Below, piece after piece: positions 7,788 through 17,372 of a DNA stretch of 60,668 nt. The notes beneath the pieces are model-generated. The model worked only from the letters and a program-made list of their open reading frames with translations, made no database searches and was not told the origin of the DNA. How positions within the stretch are numbered: position 1 is the stretch's first letter; every line of letters starts with the position of its first letter. Both the position numbers and the translations under genes were made by a program. The stretch covers positions 1 to 60,668 of the forward strand of contig JAUWKI010000006.1 of NCBI GenBank assembly GCA_030614255.1. The letters run 5' to 3'. The stretch is from Actinomycetes bacterium. GTDB taxonomy: Bacteria > Actinomycetota > Aquicultoria > UBA3085 > Oleimmundimicrobiaceae.

Positions 7788-8687
7788 TTAGAAAATCTTC
7801 ATGGTTTTACGCCCCACGTTTATGGCTTTGTAATTTAAATGGTAGGCAAGTGATAGTTCCGTATGAGCAGTAAGTCCGCAAATCTTACATGGGTCTTCAT
7901 AAGGAGTTCTGTTCTTTAAATAGCATCCCTGCTCAACCGTTCCATCTCTTTCAACGCAAGTAACCATCCACGGCTCGCATTTCCATGTATTTTTTTTGAG
8001 AGCTTCTAAAGCGGTAAAGCTGTCTATCACGGGCCACCCTTCTTTTTTAAGTTTCAATAGCTCATCGAGTACTTTCTCCCTTTTCTCCCAAGGCAAGGCC
8101 AGATCTTCACTCTCAGGGTAGGGGAAAAAGAACTGGATTGTCATTCCTTTTACGATACCGGAGAGAAACTTCACAACTTCTGGTACCTCTTGATAGTTTA
8201 AATGATTGATTACTATATTTGAAAAGAGATTTGGATGTTGTGATTTTTTGATGTTATCGATGACCTTATCGAAAGAGTTGCTTCTCAAGTAGTTATGGGT
8301 ATCTCTTAAGCCATCGATGCTTACCCAGACAACGTCGGTTTTTACGTCTATAGGAAGGGTGCCATTTGTGGTTACACCGACACAGTAGAAATATTTTTTT
8401 GCCTCTGCGACTAAATCATGGATGTTTAACTGTCCATCTCTCCAAAGAAGAGGCTCGCCACCCTCCATCAACCATATTCTTACACCCTGTTGATATAGGT
8501 CTTTCATGATTTTTCTAAGGTCGGCAAATTTAATATCATCTCCCGGCCTTTGCCAGAAAGGACACTGACGGCATTTTAGGGTACAACGATGTGTTAACTT
8601 TACTCCGGCTAGAATCGGTCTTTTCTTATTCAGAAATTTTGCGTTTGTATAGTACCTCGCCAGATACAAAAATTGTCCTAATTTCAT
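7788..8687 (-). CDS. Radical SAM protein
   Basis: Radical S-adenosylmethionine enzyme (299 aa). The CX3CX2C motif CTLKCRQC near residues 33-40 binds the catalytic [4Fe-4S] cluster, and EGGEP is the GGE-type SAM-binding motif. The C-terminal third has more Cys (CEPW, TCVERDG, QGCY, CKICG) arranged like a SPASM/twitch domain that would bind an extra cluster. Substrate unknown. It is a lone gene on the minus strand, divergent from the diguanylate cyclase gene, so its neighbours do not suggest a pathway. Confidence 0.82.
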   Translation of the reverse strand: MKLGQFLYLARYYTNAKFLNKKRPILAGVKLTHRCTLKCRQCPFWQRPGDDIKFADLRKIMKDLYQQGVRIWLMEGGEPLLWRDGQLNIHDLVAEAKKYFYCVGVTTNGTLPIDVKTDVVWVSIDGLRDTHNYLRSNSFDKVIDNIKKSQHPNLFSNIVINHLNYQEVPEVVKFLSGIVKGMTIQFFFPYPESEDLALPWEKREKVLDELLKLKKEGWPVIDSFTALEALKKNTWKCEPWMVTCVERDGTVEQGCYLKNRTPYEDPCKICGLTAHTELSLAYHLNYKAINVGRKTMKIF

Positions 8688-8874
8688 TTTGAATCACTCT
8701 CTTGTGTCTATTATATTATACGCTTTAATGATAAAAATATTTTAGTAAATTTGAACTCAATTGGAGGATTTGTTCCTCTTTCCGTGAATAATTCCAGTAT
8801 ACTTATCTATTGGTTGTATATACCGGCATGCGGGTTGGGCAGGTAGACACGGAAAACTGAAGGAGATGATTTCT

Positions 8875-9699
8875 TTGCGAAGATCTATTTCGAAGCCGTT
8901 TGTTTTACTGGTGACGATTGTAAGCTTTGGTTCAGTTGGTCTTATAAATGCAATCGTAAAAGATTTTACGCTTTTCGCTCTATTTTACTTACCCCTTATC
9001 TTGGCTGCAATCTATTTTGATGTGCGCGGGGGAGCGCTGGTTCCTCTGGGAGCTGCCGTTATTCTTCTCTTTGTGAGTGAGGCTTCTTTTGCCCAAATAG
9101 GAATCGAAATCCTTGTTATGTTTGCGGTAGGATTAGCTTTAGGTCAGATGTCGAAAAGACATAAAGAAGTTCACGAGAGATTAATGCATCTCTCGATGGT
9201 CGATAAACTTACGGGACTTCACAATTACGGGTATTTCATCGATAGGATTGAAGAGGAGAGAGAAAGAGCCGACAGGTTCGGAAGCAAATTATCTTTAATC
9301 ATGTTGGATATAGATTTCTTCAAATCGTTTAATGATAAGTTTGGTCACGCAAAAGGAAATGAACTATTAAAAAAGGTGACCAGGATCATTAATGAACAAG
9401 TAAGAGTTGTTGATATAGTAGCGAGATATGGGGGAGAGGAGTTCGCAATCATTTTGCCGAACACGAGCGGCGAAGCCGCGGAAGTTGCCGAGAGAATAAG
9501 AAGAACCGTTGAAAAAGAGGATTTTGAGGGTAAAAAGATGACAATAAGTGTGGGTGTGGCTACTTATCCTACGGATGCACCTAATGACCTTGAGCTTATT
9601 GATAGGGCAGATCAAGCTTTAGGTTTTGCAAAAAAGCAAGGAAGAAACCGAGTTTCTGTCTATTCCAAAGATTTGACAGATAGTGCGAGGAGCAATTGA
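8875..9699 (+). CDS. Membrane diguanylate cyclase (GGDEF)
   Basis: Makes cyclic di-GMP from two GTP. The N-terminal 100 residues hold about four hydrophobic helices, a membrane sensor or anchor. The GGDEF domain then has GGEEF at about residues 186-190, and RVVD nine residues upstream forms an intact inhibitory I-site, so the enzyme should be active and feedback-controlled. TTG at 8875 is preferred to ATG at 8866 because the strong GAAGGAG site ends right against the ATG but is well spaced from the TTG. The stop overlaps the next gene's TTG start (TTGA), suggesting coupled translation. The window also encodes an EAL phosphodiesterase at 58394. Confidence 0.9.
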   Translation: MRRSISKPFVLLVTIVSFGSVGLINAIVKDFTLFALFYLPLILAAIYFDVRGGALVPLGAAVILLFVSEASFAQIGIEILVMFAVGLALGQMSKRHKEVHERLMHLSMVDKLTGLHNYGYFIDRIEEERERADRFGSKLSLIMLDIDFFKSFNDKFGHAKGNELLKKVTRIINEQVRVVDIVARYGGEEFAIILPNTSGEAAEVAERIRRTVEKEDFEGKKMTISVGVATYPTDAPNDLELIDRADQALGFAKKQGRNRVSVYSKDLTDSARSN

Positions 9700-10733
9700 A
9701 CTCCGTGTTTACTGATAGACAGGCAAAGAATGATATGTCGGATAACAATTTTGTAATAGGAGTTGACATAGGAGGGACGAAGACCACCGTTGCTCTGCTG
9801 GATAGGAAAGAAAGTATTGTTTGTGAACTTGTTGAGCCGACTCCCAAAGTGGACTTCACCGAATCCCAACGGGGAAGCGAGCGGATTTTAAAGCTCGTAG
9901 TCTCTCTTATCGAGAAGATTTTTGATATTACCGGTACTGCTTTAAGTAACGTCGGAGGAATTGGTATAGGGGTAGCGGGAACGGTTGATTTCAAGAGTGG
10001 CACAGTTATTCTTTCTCCAAACCTTCCTTTTAGAAACTTTGGCTTAAGAGATGCCATGTATCAACATTTTAAAATCCCCATTTTTTTGGACAATGATGCA
10101 AATGCAGCTGCCTGGGGAGAAAAATGTTTTGGTGCCGGGAGAGGAATTTCTGAGGCAATTTGTGTGACGATAGGTACGGGAATAGGTGGCGGTTTAATTA
10201 TTAACAATAAAATTTATCGAGGTTCTATTGGTTGTGCGGCTGAGATAGGGCACATGATAATTGATAAGAACGGTCCCCGTTGTGGTTGTGGTAATTATGG
10301 TTGTTTTGAGGTGATGGCAGCGGGGCCGGCCATTGCAAAAAGAGCACAGGCAGCTATAGCGAAAAAACCGAATACCCTGGTTCTAAAAATGGCCGGGGGG
10401 GACATGGATAGAGTTAATGGCGAATCTCTTGCGCTGGCTGCTGCCGAGGGGGACGAGTTAGCGTTAAAAGTTTTGCGAGAAGTTGGTGAGATTGTCGGGA
10501 TAGCTTTTGCGAGCTTGGTAAATATCATCAATCCCGAGTTAATAATCGTCGGTGGTGGCGTGGCAGAAACCGGTGATTTAATTTTAAAATTTGCCGAGGA
10601 TACGGTCAGAAATTGTGCTATTAAACCCAATTCGGAAATGGTAAAAATTGTAAAGGCTCAACTAGGCAACAGAGCTGGTCTTATGGGAGCTGCGGCTCTA
10701 ATTAGAGAGGAGATTAAAAGCCGTAATGACTGA
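9696..10733 (+). CDS. ROK-family sugar kinase, probably glucokinase
   Basis: ATP-dependent sugar kinase (345 aa) of the ROK group, likely phosphorylating glucose or an N-acetylated hexosamine. DIGGTKTTVAL is the phosphate-binding motif, GTGIGGG the second ATP motif, and CGCGNYGCFE (Cys196, Cys198, Cys203) the zinc-binding ROK signature. There is no N-terminal helix-turn-helix, so it is an enzyme rather than a ROK repressor. The TTG start overlaps the cyclase stop with GAGGAG just upstream; an internal ATG at 9735 is an alternative. The end overlaps the DUF362 start by 8 bases. Confidence 0.88.
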   Translation: MNSVFTDRQAKNDMSDNNFVIGVDIGGTKTTVALLDRKESIVCELVEPTPKVDFTESQRGSERILKLVVSLIEKIFDITGTALSNVGGIGIGVAGTVDFKSGTVILSPNLPFRNFGLRDAMYQHFKIPIFLDNDANAAAWGEKCFGAGRGISEAICVTIGTGIGGGLIINNKIYRGSIGCAAEIGHMIIDKNGPRCGCGNYGCFEVMAAGPAIAKRAQAAIAKKPNTLVLKMAGGDMDRVNGESLALAAAEGDELALKVLREVGEIVGIAFASLVNIINPELIIVGGGVAETGDLILKFAEDTVRNCAIKPNSEMVKIVKAQLGNRAGLMGAAALIREEIKSRND

Positions 10734-11829
10734 GGTTTATTTTTCAAATATGAGGGCTGAGAAGAAACGAAGTCTACTTGACAAAATAGAAACCCTCTTT
10801 GACAAAGCAGGTTTTAGTCATCTTATAAAAAAGGGCGATATGGTTGCGGTGAAAGTTCACTTTGGCGAACGAGGAAACACTGCCTTTATATCGCCAATCT
10901 TTATTCGTCGGATTGTTGACAAAGTAAAGAAGTGTGGGGGAAAACCTTTTCTTATTGATACAAGTACACTTTATGTTGGTTCCAGAGCAAATGCTGTGGA
11001 GCATCTCATAACCGCCATAGAAAATGGTTTTGACTATAGTGTGGTGGGGGCACCTCTAATCATTGCCGATGGCCTAAATGGAAAGGATTATTTTGAAGTT
11101 AAAATTGAGGGTAAACATTTTAAGAAGGTTAAGATTGCAAGCGCTGCCTATCTAGCCGATTGCTTGATTGCTGTTTCCCATTTTAAGGGCCATGAACTCA
11201 CAGGTTTTGGGGGAGCGCTTAAAAACATCGGGATGGGTTTGGGATGTCGGAGCGCAAAACAGGAGATGCATTCGGATGTTCTTCCTGAAGTTGATTCAAC
11301 GATATGTACCGGCTGTCAAAAGTGTATTCATTGGTGCCCCGCAGGGGCAATTAAAATAAATGTCATGGGGAAGGCCGAGATAGATCACAAAAAATGCATG
11401 GGTTGTGGTGAATGTACTGTGACCTGTCCGCTCTCGGCGATAAAGATACATTGGGAAACGGAACCTGACGTTATTCAGGAAAAAATTGTGGAGTATGCGT
11501 TAGGTGCTATGAAAAATAAAGTCAATAAAGTCGGATTTTTTAATTTTGTGATAAATATTACACCTGATTGTGATTGTTGGGGTTGGAGTGATGCTCCAAT
11601 TGCAAGGGACATCGGCATACTTGCTTCAACTGACCCTGTTGCCATTGACCAGGCCAGCGTTGATTTGGTCAATTCCGCGCAAGGCATAGAGCAAAGTCGA
11701 TTAAAAAATTCTTCTGTAAAAGATAAATTTCGTGCCATTTTCCCCTCTGTCGACTGGAACGTTCAGCTCGATTACGGGAAAAAGGTGGGGCTTGGTAAAA
11801 GAGCGTATAACTTAATTGAAGTGGAGTGA
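10726..11829 (+). CDS. DUF362 iron-sulfur protein with two [4Fe-4S] motifs
   Basis: Protein of 367 aa with an N-terminal DUF362 domain (GFGGALKNIGMG is characteristic) and a central bacterial-ferredoxin insert. The insert has CTGCQKCIHWC and CMGCGECTVTC, each followed by a Pro, giving two [4Fe-4S] clusters. DUF362 proteins are common in anaerobes, but their reaction is not established. The gene is the third in an overlapping operon with a cyclase and a sugar kinase, which gives little functional clue. A ferredoxin gene follows about 100 bases later and could be its partner. Confidence 0.85.
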   Translation: MTEVYFSNMRAEKKRSLLDKIETLFDKAGFSHLIKKGDMVAVKVHFGERGNTAFISPIFIRRIVDKVKKCGGKPFLIDTSTLYVGSRANAVEHLITAIENGFDYSVVGAPLIIADGLNGKDYFEVKIEGKHFKKVKIASAAYLADCLIAVSHFKGHELTGFGGALKNIGMGLGCRSAKQEMHSDVLPEVDSTICTGCQKCIHWCPAGAIKINVMGKAEIDHKKCMGCGECTVTCPLSAIKIHWETEPDVIQEKIVEYALGAMKNKVNKVGFFNFVINITPDCDCWGWSDAPIARDIGILASTDPVAIDQASVDLVNSAQGIEQSRLKNSSVKDKFRAIFPSVDWNVQLDYGKKVGLGKRAYNLIEVE

Positions 11830-11926
11830 TTCCCCCCGGTATCCATACTTATGCGACGTTGGTCTTTACAAATCTTTAGTCCTCAGCTATGATTCTTGCA
11901 ATTATTTTTAAATGGAGGTGTGGTTT

Positions 11927-12097
11927 GTGGCTTATAAGATTACAGATGATTGTCTAAACTGTGGTACTTGTGCGGATGAGTGTCCTTCCGATGCTATCAC
12001 CGAAGAGGAGGATGTCTACGAGATTAATCAGGATAAATGCACCGAGTGTGGTACCTGCGTCGAAGTGTGTCCAGGTGAGGCGATAATAGAAGAGTAG
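11927..12097 (+). CDS. 2[4Fe-4S] ferredoxin
   Basis: Small clostridial-type ferredoxin (56 aa), a soluble low-potential electron carrier. Both cluster motifs are complete: CLNCGTCADEC followed by P, and CTECGTCVEVC followed by P, with the usual internal symmetry. The GTG at 11927 is chosen over ATG 11912 because GGAGGTG lies between them at ideal spacing and MAYKI is the normal N-terminus. It is followed directly by a terminator, so it is expressed alone or at the end of the DUF362 operon. Confidence 0.93.
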   Translation: MAYKITDDCLNCGTCADECPSDAITEEEDVYEINQDKCTECGTCVEVCPGEAIIEE

Positions 12098-12126
12098 TTT
12101 TTATGTGATAATTGAGTGAATTAACG

Positions 12127-12155
12127 AAAGGCCCTCTTTGGGCCTTTTTCTTTTT
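12127..12155 (+). terminator. Rho-independent terminator after ferredoxin gene
   Basis: AAAGGCCC (12127-12134) pairs perfectly with GGGCCTTT (12140-12147) around TCTTT, and the T-rich tail TTCTTTTTTT follows. It closes the unit ending in the ferredoxin gene. Confidence 0.9.
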
Positions 12156-12309
12156 TTAGCAGGAAAAATTGTTGAGTAACAGAAGTTAGTGTTTAAGATG
12201 AAAGCGTAACAACCAGTGCCAAAAGGGGATGGAGAAAAAGAAAGTAAGCCGATAATAAACTTATAATCCTCATTGTTTCAGATTTACATGGCGCTTACTT
12301 GGAGGAAAA

Positions 12310-13230
12310 ATGGACTACGCCGGTATATTAATGAAATCTGCGAAGATGACGTGGAAGCATAAGTCCATGTGGTTTTTCGGGATTCTTCTCGGTATTTTAA
12401 ACGGGGGCTTCAACTTCCAATACGTTTTCAGAGGCGAAGATTTTGGTTATTATAATGCTGGAGAACTTGCTCAACAAATGGAGAGTTTTTTTAAATTTTT
12501 CACGCCCCAGATTATTGTGATGCTTTTTTTGGTTTTTTTGGTTTTTATGATGGCGAGTATCATCTTGCAATATTTGTGTCGCGGGGCTTTAATCAGCATG
12601 GTAGATGATATTGAGAATAGCGGTGAAACCCAGATAGGACGGGGATCCAAGCACGGTTGGTCCAACTGGTTTCGGCTCTTTGGCATCTCAGTCTTCATCT
12701 GGATTCCCTTTACAGTCGGCTTGCTCTTACTCTTTGGGCTCTTATCTTTGCCCGTGATTTTAGCTTTTGTTAAACAAAGGGAAGTTATTGGTTTTGTTCT
12801 TATTTTTCTGTCGATTTTGGTCTTTGTGATTTTAATCATAGTTGTGGTAATACCACTTAGTCTTACTCATTCTTTTGCAGAAAGGTTCGGTGTTATAGAG
12901 AATAAGAAGCTTTCTGAATCTATAAGTGAAGGTTACCGACTATTTAGGTCAAATCTGGGGAGCACCCTTTTGATGTGGTTGTTAATGGTTGCGGTCAATA
13001 TGGGATTTGCTATGGTTACAGGGATTTTTAGTGTCATTTTCTTACTCCCGATTATGTTTAGTTTCTCCACCAATGTTCTGCTGATTACTGTCCTATTGAT
13101 TCCCGGTGTCATCGTATTTGTATTTGTCGGAGGGCTTTATAAAACATTTGTTTTCACCGTCTGGACCCTTTTCTTCAAGGAGCTTAGAAACAAGGTTGCT
13201 AATTCTGCAAAAGGATTTGTCTGCAGTTAA
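12310..13230 (+). CDS. Integral membrane protein of unknown function
   Basis: A 306-residue protein with about six hydrophobic segments, starting at ATG after GGAGG. A short hydrophilic N-terminus (KMTWKHKSMWFFG) precedes the first helix. The segments pair around loops of 20-60 residues, and one loop carries SESISEGYRLFRSN. The layout resembles the membrane domains found in bacterial DUF4013-like and glycerophosphodiesterase-associated proteins, but no catalytic motif is visible. It is followed 8 bases later by another small membrane protein, so the two probably form an operon. No function is proposed. Confidence 0.7.
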   Translation: MDYAGILMKSAKMTWKHKSMWFFGILLGILNGGFNFQYVFRGEDFGYYNAGELAQQMESFFKFFTPQIIVMLFLVFLVFMMASIILQYLCRGALISMVDDIENSGETQIGRGSKHGWSNWFRLFGISVFIWIPFTVGLLLLFGLLSLPVILAFVKQREVIGFVLIFLSILVFVILIIVVVIPLSLTHSFAERFGVIENKKLSESISEGYRLFRSNLGSTLLMWLLMVAVNMGFAMVTGIFSVIFLLPIMFSFSTNVLLITVLLIPGVIVFVFVGGLYKTFVFTVWTLFFKELRNKVANSAKGFVCS

Positions 13231-13238
13231 TAATCGAG

Positions 13239-13661
13239 ATGATGGTGCGAATGGAGCAAAGAAGAAGTGATAGGCGCGAAAAAGAAATAAATATTTTCAT
13301 TGATCGTCGTATTGAACCACGGCGTTTTGGTGATCTTCCTTATACTATGAAGATGTCTCCTATCCTTAGAAGAAAAAGAACGCTTGTTTTTGTCGGGGTC
13401 ATAACTTTTTTTCTTTTGTTAAATATTTTAAATCTTTTTCTAACCGGTAGAGAGATTTCTATGGAAGCCCTGAAGTCAAGTACCATTATTCTAACTTTAC
13501 CCGGATTCTCATTCACTCAGGCAGCTATGGTTAAATTTCTTCTGGCGACAATTGGAGCGGTGATCTTATTTAAGCTCAGGTATCTCTGGTCAGTTTTTAC
13601 AGTCACCCTTTTCGTTACTCTTTTTTATCTGGTGGTAATTATATACCAACTTCTTTTTTAA
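13239..13661 (+). CDS. Small membrane protein of unknown function
   Basis: A 140-residue protein. The first 40 residues are rich in Arg, Lys and Asp/Glu (EQRRSDRREKE, IDRRIEPRRFG), suggesting a cytosolic, possibly nucleic-acid or lipid-head-group binding face. Three hydrophobic helices follow (about 48-66, 83-107 and 113-138). No known family was recognised. It starts 8 bases after the preceding membrane protein and ends 45 bases before rsmI, so it may be co-transcribed with the housekeeping block. Confidence 0.62.
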   Translation: MMVRMEQRRSDRREKEINIFIDRRIEPRRFGDLPYTMKMSPILRRKRTLVFVGVITFFLLLNILNLFLTGREISMEALKSSTIILTLPGFSFTQAAMVKFLLATIGAVILFKLRYLWSVFTVTLFVTLFYLVVIIYQLLF

Positions 13662-13706
13662 TAACTTTAAGCTTTAAATTCATCTTAAAAAAGTTATTAT
13701 TAGTCT

Positions 13707-14561
13707 ATGGCGAAAGGAAAACTTTTAATCTGTGCTACTCCCATAGGCAATCTTAAGGATATTACACTGCGTGTTTTAAAGACGCTAAAAGAGGTTGACC
13801 TCATTGCTGCCGAAGATACTCGTCATACGAGGAAACTTCTTTCACATTACGGTATTCAAAATAAGCTCATAAGTTATCACGAGCATAATGAGGTAACTAA
13901 AACCAAAGAACTTTTGCGCAAGCTGATTGATGGTTTCCATGTAGCGCTCGTATCCGATGCGGGTACACCTGGACTGTCGGATCCGGGTTACCGTTTGATA
14001 AAAGCATGCATTGAAAATAAAATTGATACCGAAGTTTTGCCGGGGCCCTCGGCTGCGATTTCTGCCCTGGTTATATCCGGTCTTCCTACGGACAGTTTTA
14101 TTTTTCAAGGTTTCCTTCCGCGAAAAAAGAGAGAACGGCAAAAGATTTTGGATGAATTGGCCTTAAACAGAAGGACATTAGTGTTTTATGAGTCACCTCA
14201 TAGAATCGAAGCTTCTCTCGAGAGTTTCCTCGAAGCTTTTGGGGACAGAAAGATGGCGTTGGCAAGAGAACTTACTAAAAAGTTTGAGGAGATTATAAGG
14301 GGAACTATCGGCGAAGTTTTAACGAAAGTTAAAGAAAAGAGACCCCTAGGAGAGATTGTTATTGTAATTGAGGGGATTAAGAAAGCTAAAAAAGAGTTGG
14401 GGCTTAATGAGAAAGCAGTCCGAGAGGAAGTTATAAACTTGATGAATCAAGGATTTGCCAAAAAGGAAGCGATTCAAATTATTTCAAAGGAATTTAAGTT
14501 GCCCAAACGGATAGTTTATGAAGCGGTAAAAGATATTTCAGCCAAATATGTTAAAAATTAA
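13707..14561 (+). CDS. rsmI: 16S rRNA (cytidine1402-2'-O)-methyltransferase
   Basis: SAM-dependent enzyme (284 aa) that 2'-O-methylates C1402 in the decoding centre of 16S rRNA. The tetrapyrrole-methylase fold is clear: ATPIGNLKDIT at the N-terminus, EDTRHTRKLL, SDAGTPGLSDPG and LPGPSAAI, all hallmark motifs of RsmI. Full family length with the usual Lys-rich C-terminal region. Its 3' end overlaps the convergent abrB-like gene by 4 bases. This is the first gene of a block whose order closely follows Bacillus subtilis yabC-abrB-metS-yabD. Confidence 0.95.
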   Translation: MAKGKLLICATPIGNLKDITLRVLKTLKEVDLIAAEDTRHTRKLLSHYGIQNKLISYHEHNEVTKTKELLRKLIDGFHVALVSDAGTPGLSDPGYRLIKACIENKIDTEVLPGPSAAISALVISGLPTDSFIFQGFLPRKKRERQKILDELALNRRTLVFYESPHRIEASLESFLEAFGDRKMALARELTKKFEEIIRGTIGEVLTKVKEKRPLGEIVIVIEGIKKAKKELGLNEKAVREEVINLMNQGFAKKEAIQIISKEFKLPKRIVYEAVKDISAKYVKN

Positions 14562-14800
14562 GTTTTATTGATACTCTTTTTACAACTATCGCAAATAAAT
14601 TTCTCTTTGAAGCTCGTGATGTTATCTTCACATCCACAAAAGGTGCATGCGTTCTTGCATTTGGTTAAGATTATTTTGTTTCCCTCTATAAAAATTTCAA
14701 GGGGGTCTTTGGTTCCAATATCAAAGCCTCGTCGAATCTCCATGGGAATAACGATTCTTCCAAGATCATCAATGTTTCTAACTATTCCTGTAGCTTTCAA
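14558..14800 (-). CDS. AbrB-family transition-state regulator
   Basis: DNA-binding regulator (about 80 aa) with the swapped-hairpin AbrB fold: ATGIVRNIDDLGRIVIPMEIRR is almost the family consensus. TTG at 14800-14798 is taken as start because it follows AAAGGAG and yields the standard MKATGIV N-terminus; an upstream ATG would add 13 unlikely residues. The C-terminus carries CTFCG and CDSC, a probable zinc-binding knuckle seen in clostridial-type AbrB proteins. Its place on the opposite strand between rsmI and metG is the same as abrB in Bacillus, which supports orthology. Confidence 0.9.
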   Translation of the reverse strand: MKATGIVRNIDDLGRIVIPMEIRRGFDIGTKDPLEIFIEGNKIILTKCKNACTFCGCEDNITSFKEKFICDSCKKSINKT

Positions 14801-14969
14801 TTCATTCTCCTTTGATTTCTTGACAATAGACAGTTTCAATTATATGGTTGTGAAGAATATCAGTCAAGGTAGATATAGGCGTAAGAGTACTAGACTTAAA
14901 AGAATGCAGTTGCAATGTTTAAGCATAAAGGCATTAAGAATTTGATGGATTTTTCTTCGGGGTGATTTT

Positions 14970-16547
14970 TTGTCAAAAAAAAGTTTTTTTGTAACAACTC
15001 CCATATACTATGTAAATGATGTACCTCACATCGGTCATTCTTACACAACGATTGCCGCGGATGTGTTGACTCGTTATCACAAGCTTTGCGGCCATGATGT
15101 TTTCTTCTTGACAGGCACAGATGAACATGGCATTAAAATTCAACAGACCGCCGAGAAAGCTACCAAATCTCCCAAGGAATTCTGCGATGAGGTTGCGGAG
15201 AAATTCAAAGGGGCCTGGCGAAGTTTGAATATTGAATATGACAATTTCATACGCACGACCGACCATCATCACGAAGAAGCCGTAAAGAAAGTTTTACAGA
15301 TACTATATGATAAAGGGTATATTTATAAGGGGAGATACGAGGCACTTTATTGTGTGGGCTGTGAGCAATTTAAAACAAAGAGTGACCTTGTCGAGGGAAA
15401 GTGCCCGGACCACAAAATAGAACCGGAAGAACGTTCTGAAGAATGTTATCTTTTCAAACTTTCAGCTTTTCAAGATAGGTTATACGAGCAGATAAAAAAC
15501 GACAAGTTTAAAATACTGCCCTTGGAGCGCAAAAATGAGGTACTCTCATTTATAGAAAACGAGGGTCTTCAAGATATATCTATATCGCGAGAGAAGGCCC
15601 AAGTTTACTGGGGAGTTTCTCTTCCCTTCGACCCTTCGCATACCACATACGTTTGGGTCGATGCTTTTCTAAACTATTTAACGGGTCTTGGCTGGCCGGA
15701 AGATAAGGACAGTTTTGCGATGTTTTGGCCACCGACTGTTCAGTTGATGGCCAAGGATATTTTGAGGGTCCACGCAACGATTTGGCTTGCGATAGTAATG
15801 GCTCTCGATATTGAGCTTCCCAGGATGTATTTCATTCATGGTTATTTCACTGTGAACGGCCAAAAAATGAGCAAGTCTTTGAAGAATGTTATTGATCCCG
15901 TTGCTCTTTCGGAGAAGTATGGGGCGGATGTAATACGATACTTTATACTCTCAGAATTTCCCTTCGGCACCGATGGCAACTTTTCAATCAAAAGATTAGA
16001 AGAATCCTACAACTCGGATCTCGCAAACGATTTTGGGAATTTGATTCATCGGACCATTCCGATGATGAATAAGTATTGTAATGGAGTAGTTCTTGAGCCG
16101 AAAGAGGAAGATACAATCGATGAGGAGTTAAAAAGGATTGCCGAAGATTCCGTGAGTGTTTTAGGAGAGCTTTTTGATGGGCTTAAGTTTCGAGAGATTT
16201 TAGCTGAAATATGGAAGATTGTAAAAAGGGCCAATAAGTATATAGATGAAGCAGCTCCCTGGATACTTTTTAAAGAAGAAAACAGTGGGCGCTTAAGTAC
16301 GGTTATGTATAACATCTTGGAAAGCATCCGCATAATTACCATCCTGGTTTATCCTTTTATGCCCGAGACATCTCAAAAAATATGGGAACAATTGGGGATG
16401 ACTGAAGACCTTGATTCTCAGAGAATTCCCCAGGATGTGGTGTGGGGTGGGCTCAAAGTGGGCACTGAGATTAAGAAAGGAGTGCCGCTCTTCCCACGGA
16501 TTGAGTTAAATAAGGAAAATCAGAGCGAGTCATTAAATTGCTTATAG
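14970..16547 (+). CDS. metG: Methionyl-tRNA synthetase
   Basis: Class I aminoacyl-tRNA synthetase (525 aa) charging tRNA-Met and initiator tRNA. HIGH is present as HIGHSYTT, and the KMSKS loop as KMSKSLKN. The connective peptide carries CVGC and CPDH, a possible metal site with a His in place of one Cys. The protein ends after the anticodon-binding domain and lacks the C-terminal EMAP/tRNA-binding extension found in longer bacterial forms. It starts with TTG after a GGGGTGA site. Its end overlaps the TatD gene by 10 bases. Confidence 0.95.
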   Translation: MSKKSFFVTTPIYYVNDVPHIGHSYTTIAADVLTRYHKLCGHDVFFLTGTDEHGIKIQQTAEKATKSPKEFCDEVAEKFKGAWRSLNIEYDNFIRTTDHHHEEAVKKVLQILYDKGYIYKGRYEALYCVGCEQFKTKSDLVEGKCPDHKIEPEERSEECYLFKLSAFQDRLYEQIKNDKFKILPLERKNEVLSFIENEGLQDISISREKAQVYWGVSLPFDPSHTTYVWVDAFLNYLTGLGWPEDKDSFAMFWPPTVQLMAKDILRVHATIWLAIVMALDIELPRMYFIHGYFTVNGQKMSKSLKNVIDPVALSEKYGADVIRYFILSEFPFGTDGNFSIKRLEESYNSDLANDFGNLIHRTIPMMNKYCNGVVLEPKEEDTIDEELKRIAEDSVSVLGELFDGLKFREILAEIWKIVKRANKYIDEAAPWILFKEENSGRLSTVMYNILESIRIITILVYPFMPETSQKIWEQLGMTEDLDSQRIPQDVVWGGLKVGTEIKKGVPLFPRIELNKENQSESLNCL

Positions 16548-17305
16548 ATACGCATATTCACCTCGATTTATACAAAAATATTAATATAGATGAGTTAATT
16601 GATAGAGCTTTACAGAAAGACGTGAGGACTCTAATAGATGTGGGAATAAACATTTCTTCCTCCCGTTTAGCCATTGAGTTTGCCAAAAAATATCCAAACG
16701 TCTACGCGGTTGTAGGCGTTCATCCTCACGAAGCAAAATCCGTTGATAAAAAACTGTTGGAGGAGCTTAAAGTTCTTGCGCATGAGCCAAAAGTTGTTGC
16801 AATTGGGGAAATTGGATTGGACTACTATAGAGATTTATCGCCCAGAGATGTTCAGAGAAGAGCATTTTTGTTGCAGTTAGATTTGGCTAAAGAGCTGGGG
16901 CTTCCAGTAGTAGTTCACAATCGAGACGCGCATGAAGATGTAATGGAGATACTTGAAAAAGCCGATTTACCGTCAAAAAAGGTTCTTATACATTGTTTTT
17001 CAGGCAATACTGCTTTTTTGGATAAGGTTATGGAAAAAGGCCATTACATCTCCATAGGTGGCCCGGTTACGTTCAAAAATGCAACAAAAACGGTTGAAGC
17101 TATCAAAAGAGTTTCTTTAGACAAACTCATTTTAGAGACCGATGGTCCTTTTCTTGCCCCTCATCCCCATAGAGGAAAGTTAAATGAGTCCGCCTTACTC
17201 CCATTGGTTGCTCAAAAAATTGCTGAAGTCAGGGGAACTTCCTTTGCTAATATTGCGATGACAACCTCCAATAATGCTCTGGAGTTCTTTGGTATTGAAA
17301 TTTAA
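16538..17305 (+). CDS. TatD-family metal-dependent deoxyribonuclease
   Basis: TIM-barrel metallohydrolase (255 aa) of the TatD/YabD family, implicated in 3'-5' DNA repair degradation. The metal-binding THIHLD is at residues 5-10. EIGLDYYRD, VVHNRDAH, HCFSG and ETDGPFLAP give the remaining metal and catalytic residues. TTG start gives MLIDTHIHLD; it overlaps metG by 10 bases, so translation is probably coupled. The adjacency metG-tatD is a conserved bacterial pair. Confidence 0.94.
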   Translation: MLIDTHIHLDLYKNINIDELIDRALQKDVRTLIDVGINISSSRLAIEFAKKYPNVYAVVGVHPHEAKSVDKKLLEELKVLAHEPKVVAIGEIGLDYYRDLSPRDVQRRAFLLQLDLAKELGLPVVVHNRDAHEDVMEILEKADLPSKKVLIHCFSGNTAFLDKVMEKGHYISIGGPVTFKNATKTVEAIKRVSLDKLILETDGPFLAPHPHRGKLNESALLPLVAQKIAEVRGTSFANIAMTTSNNALEFFGIEI

Positions 17306-17372
17306 TTTCTGTTAAAATATCGCAGAAATGACTTCAGAAAAGGAGGTTATCCTACTTAAACCCCGATTAAAC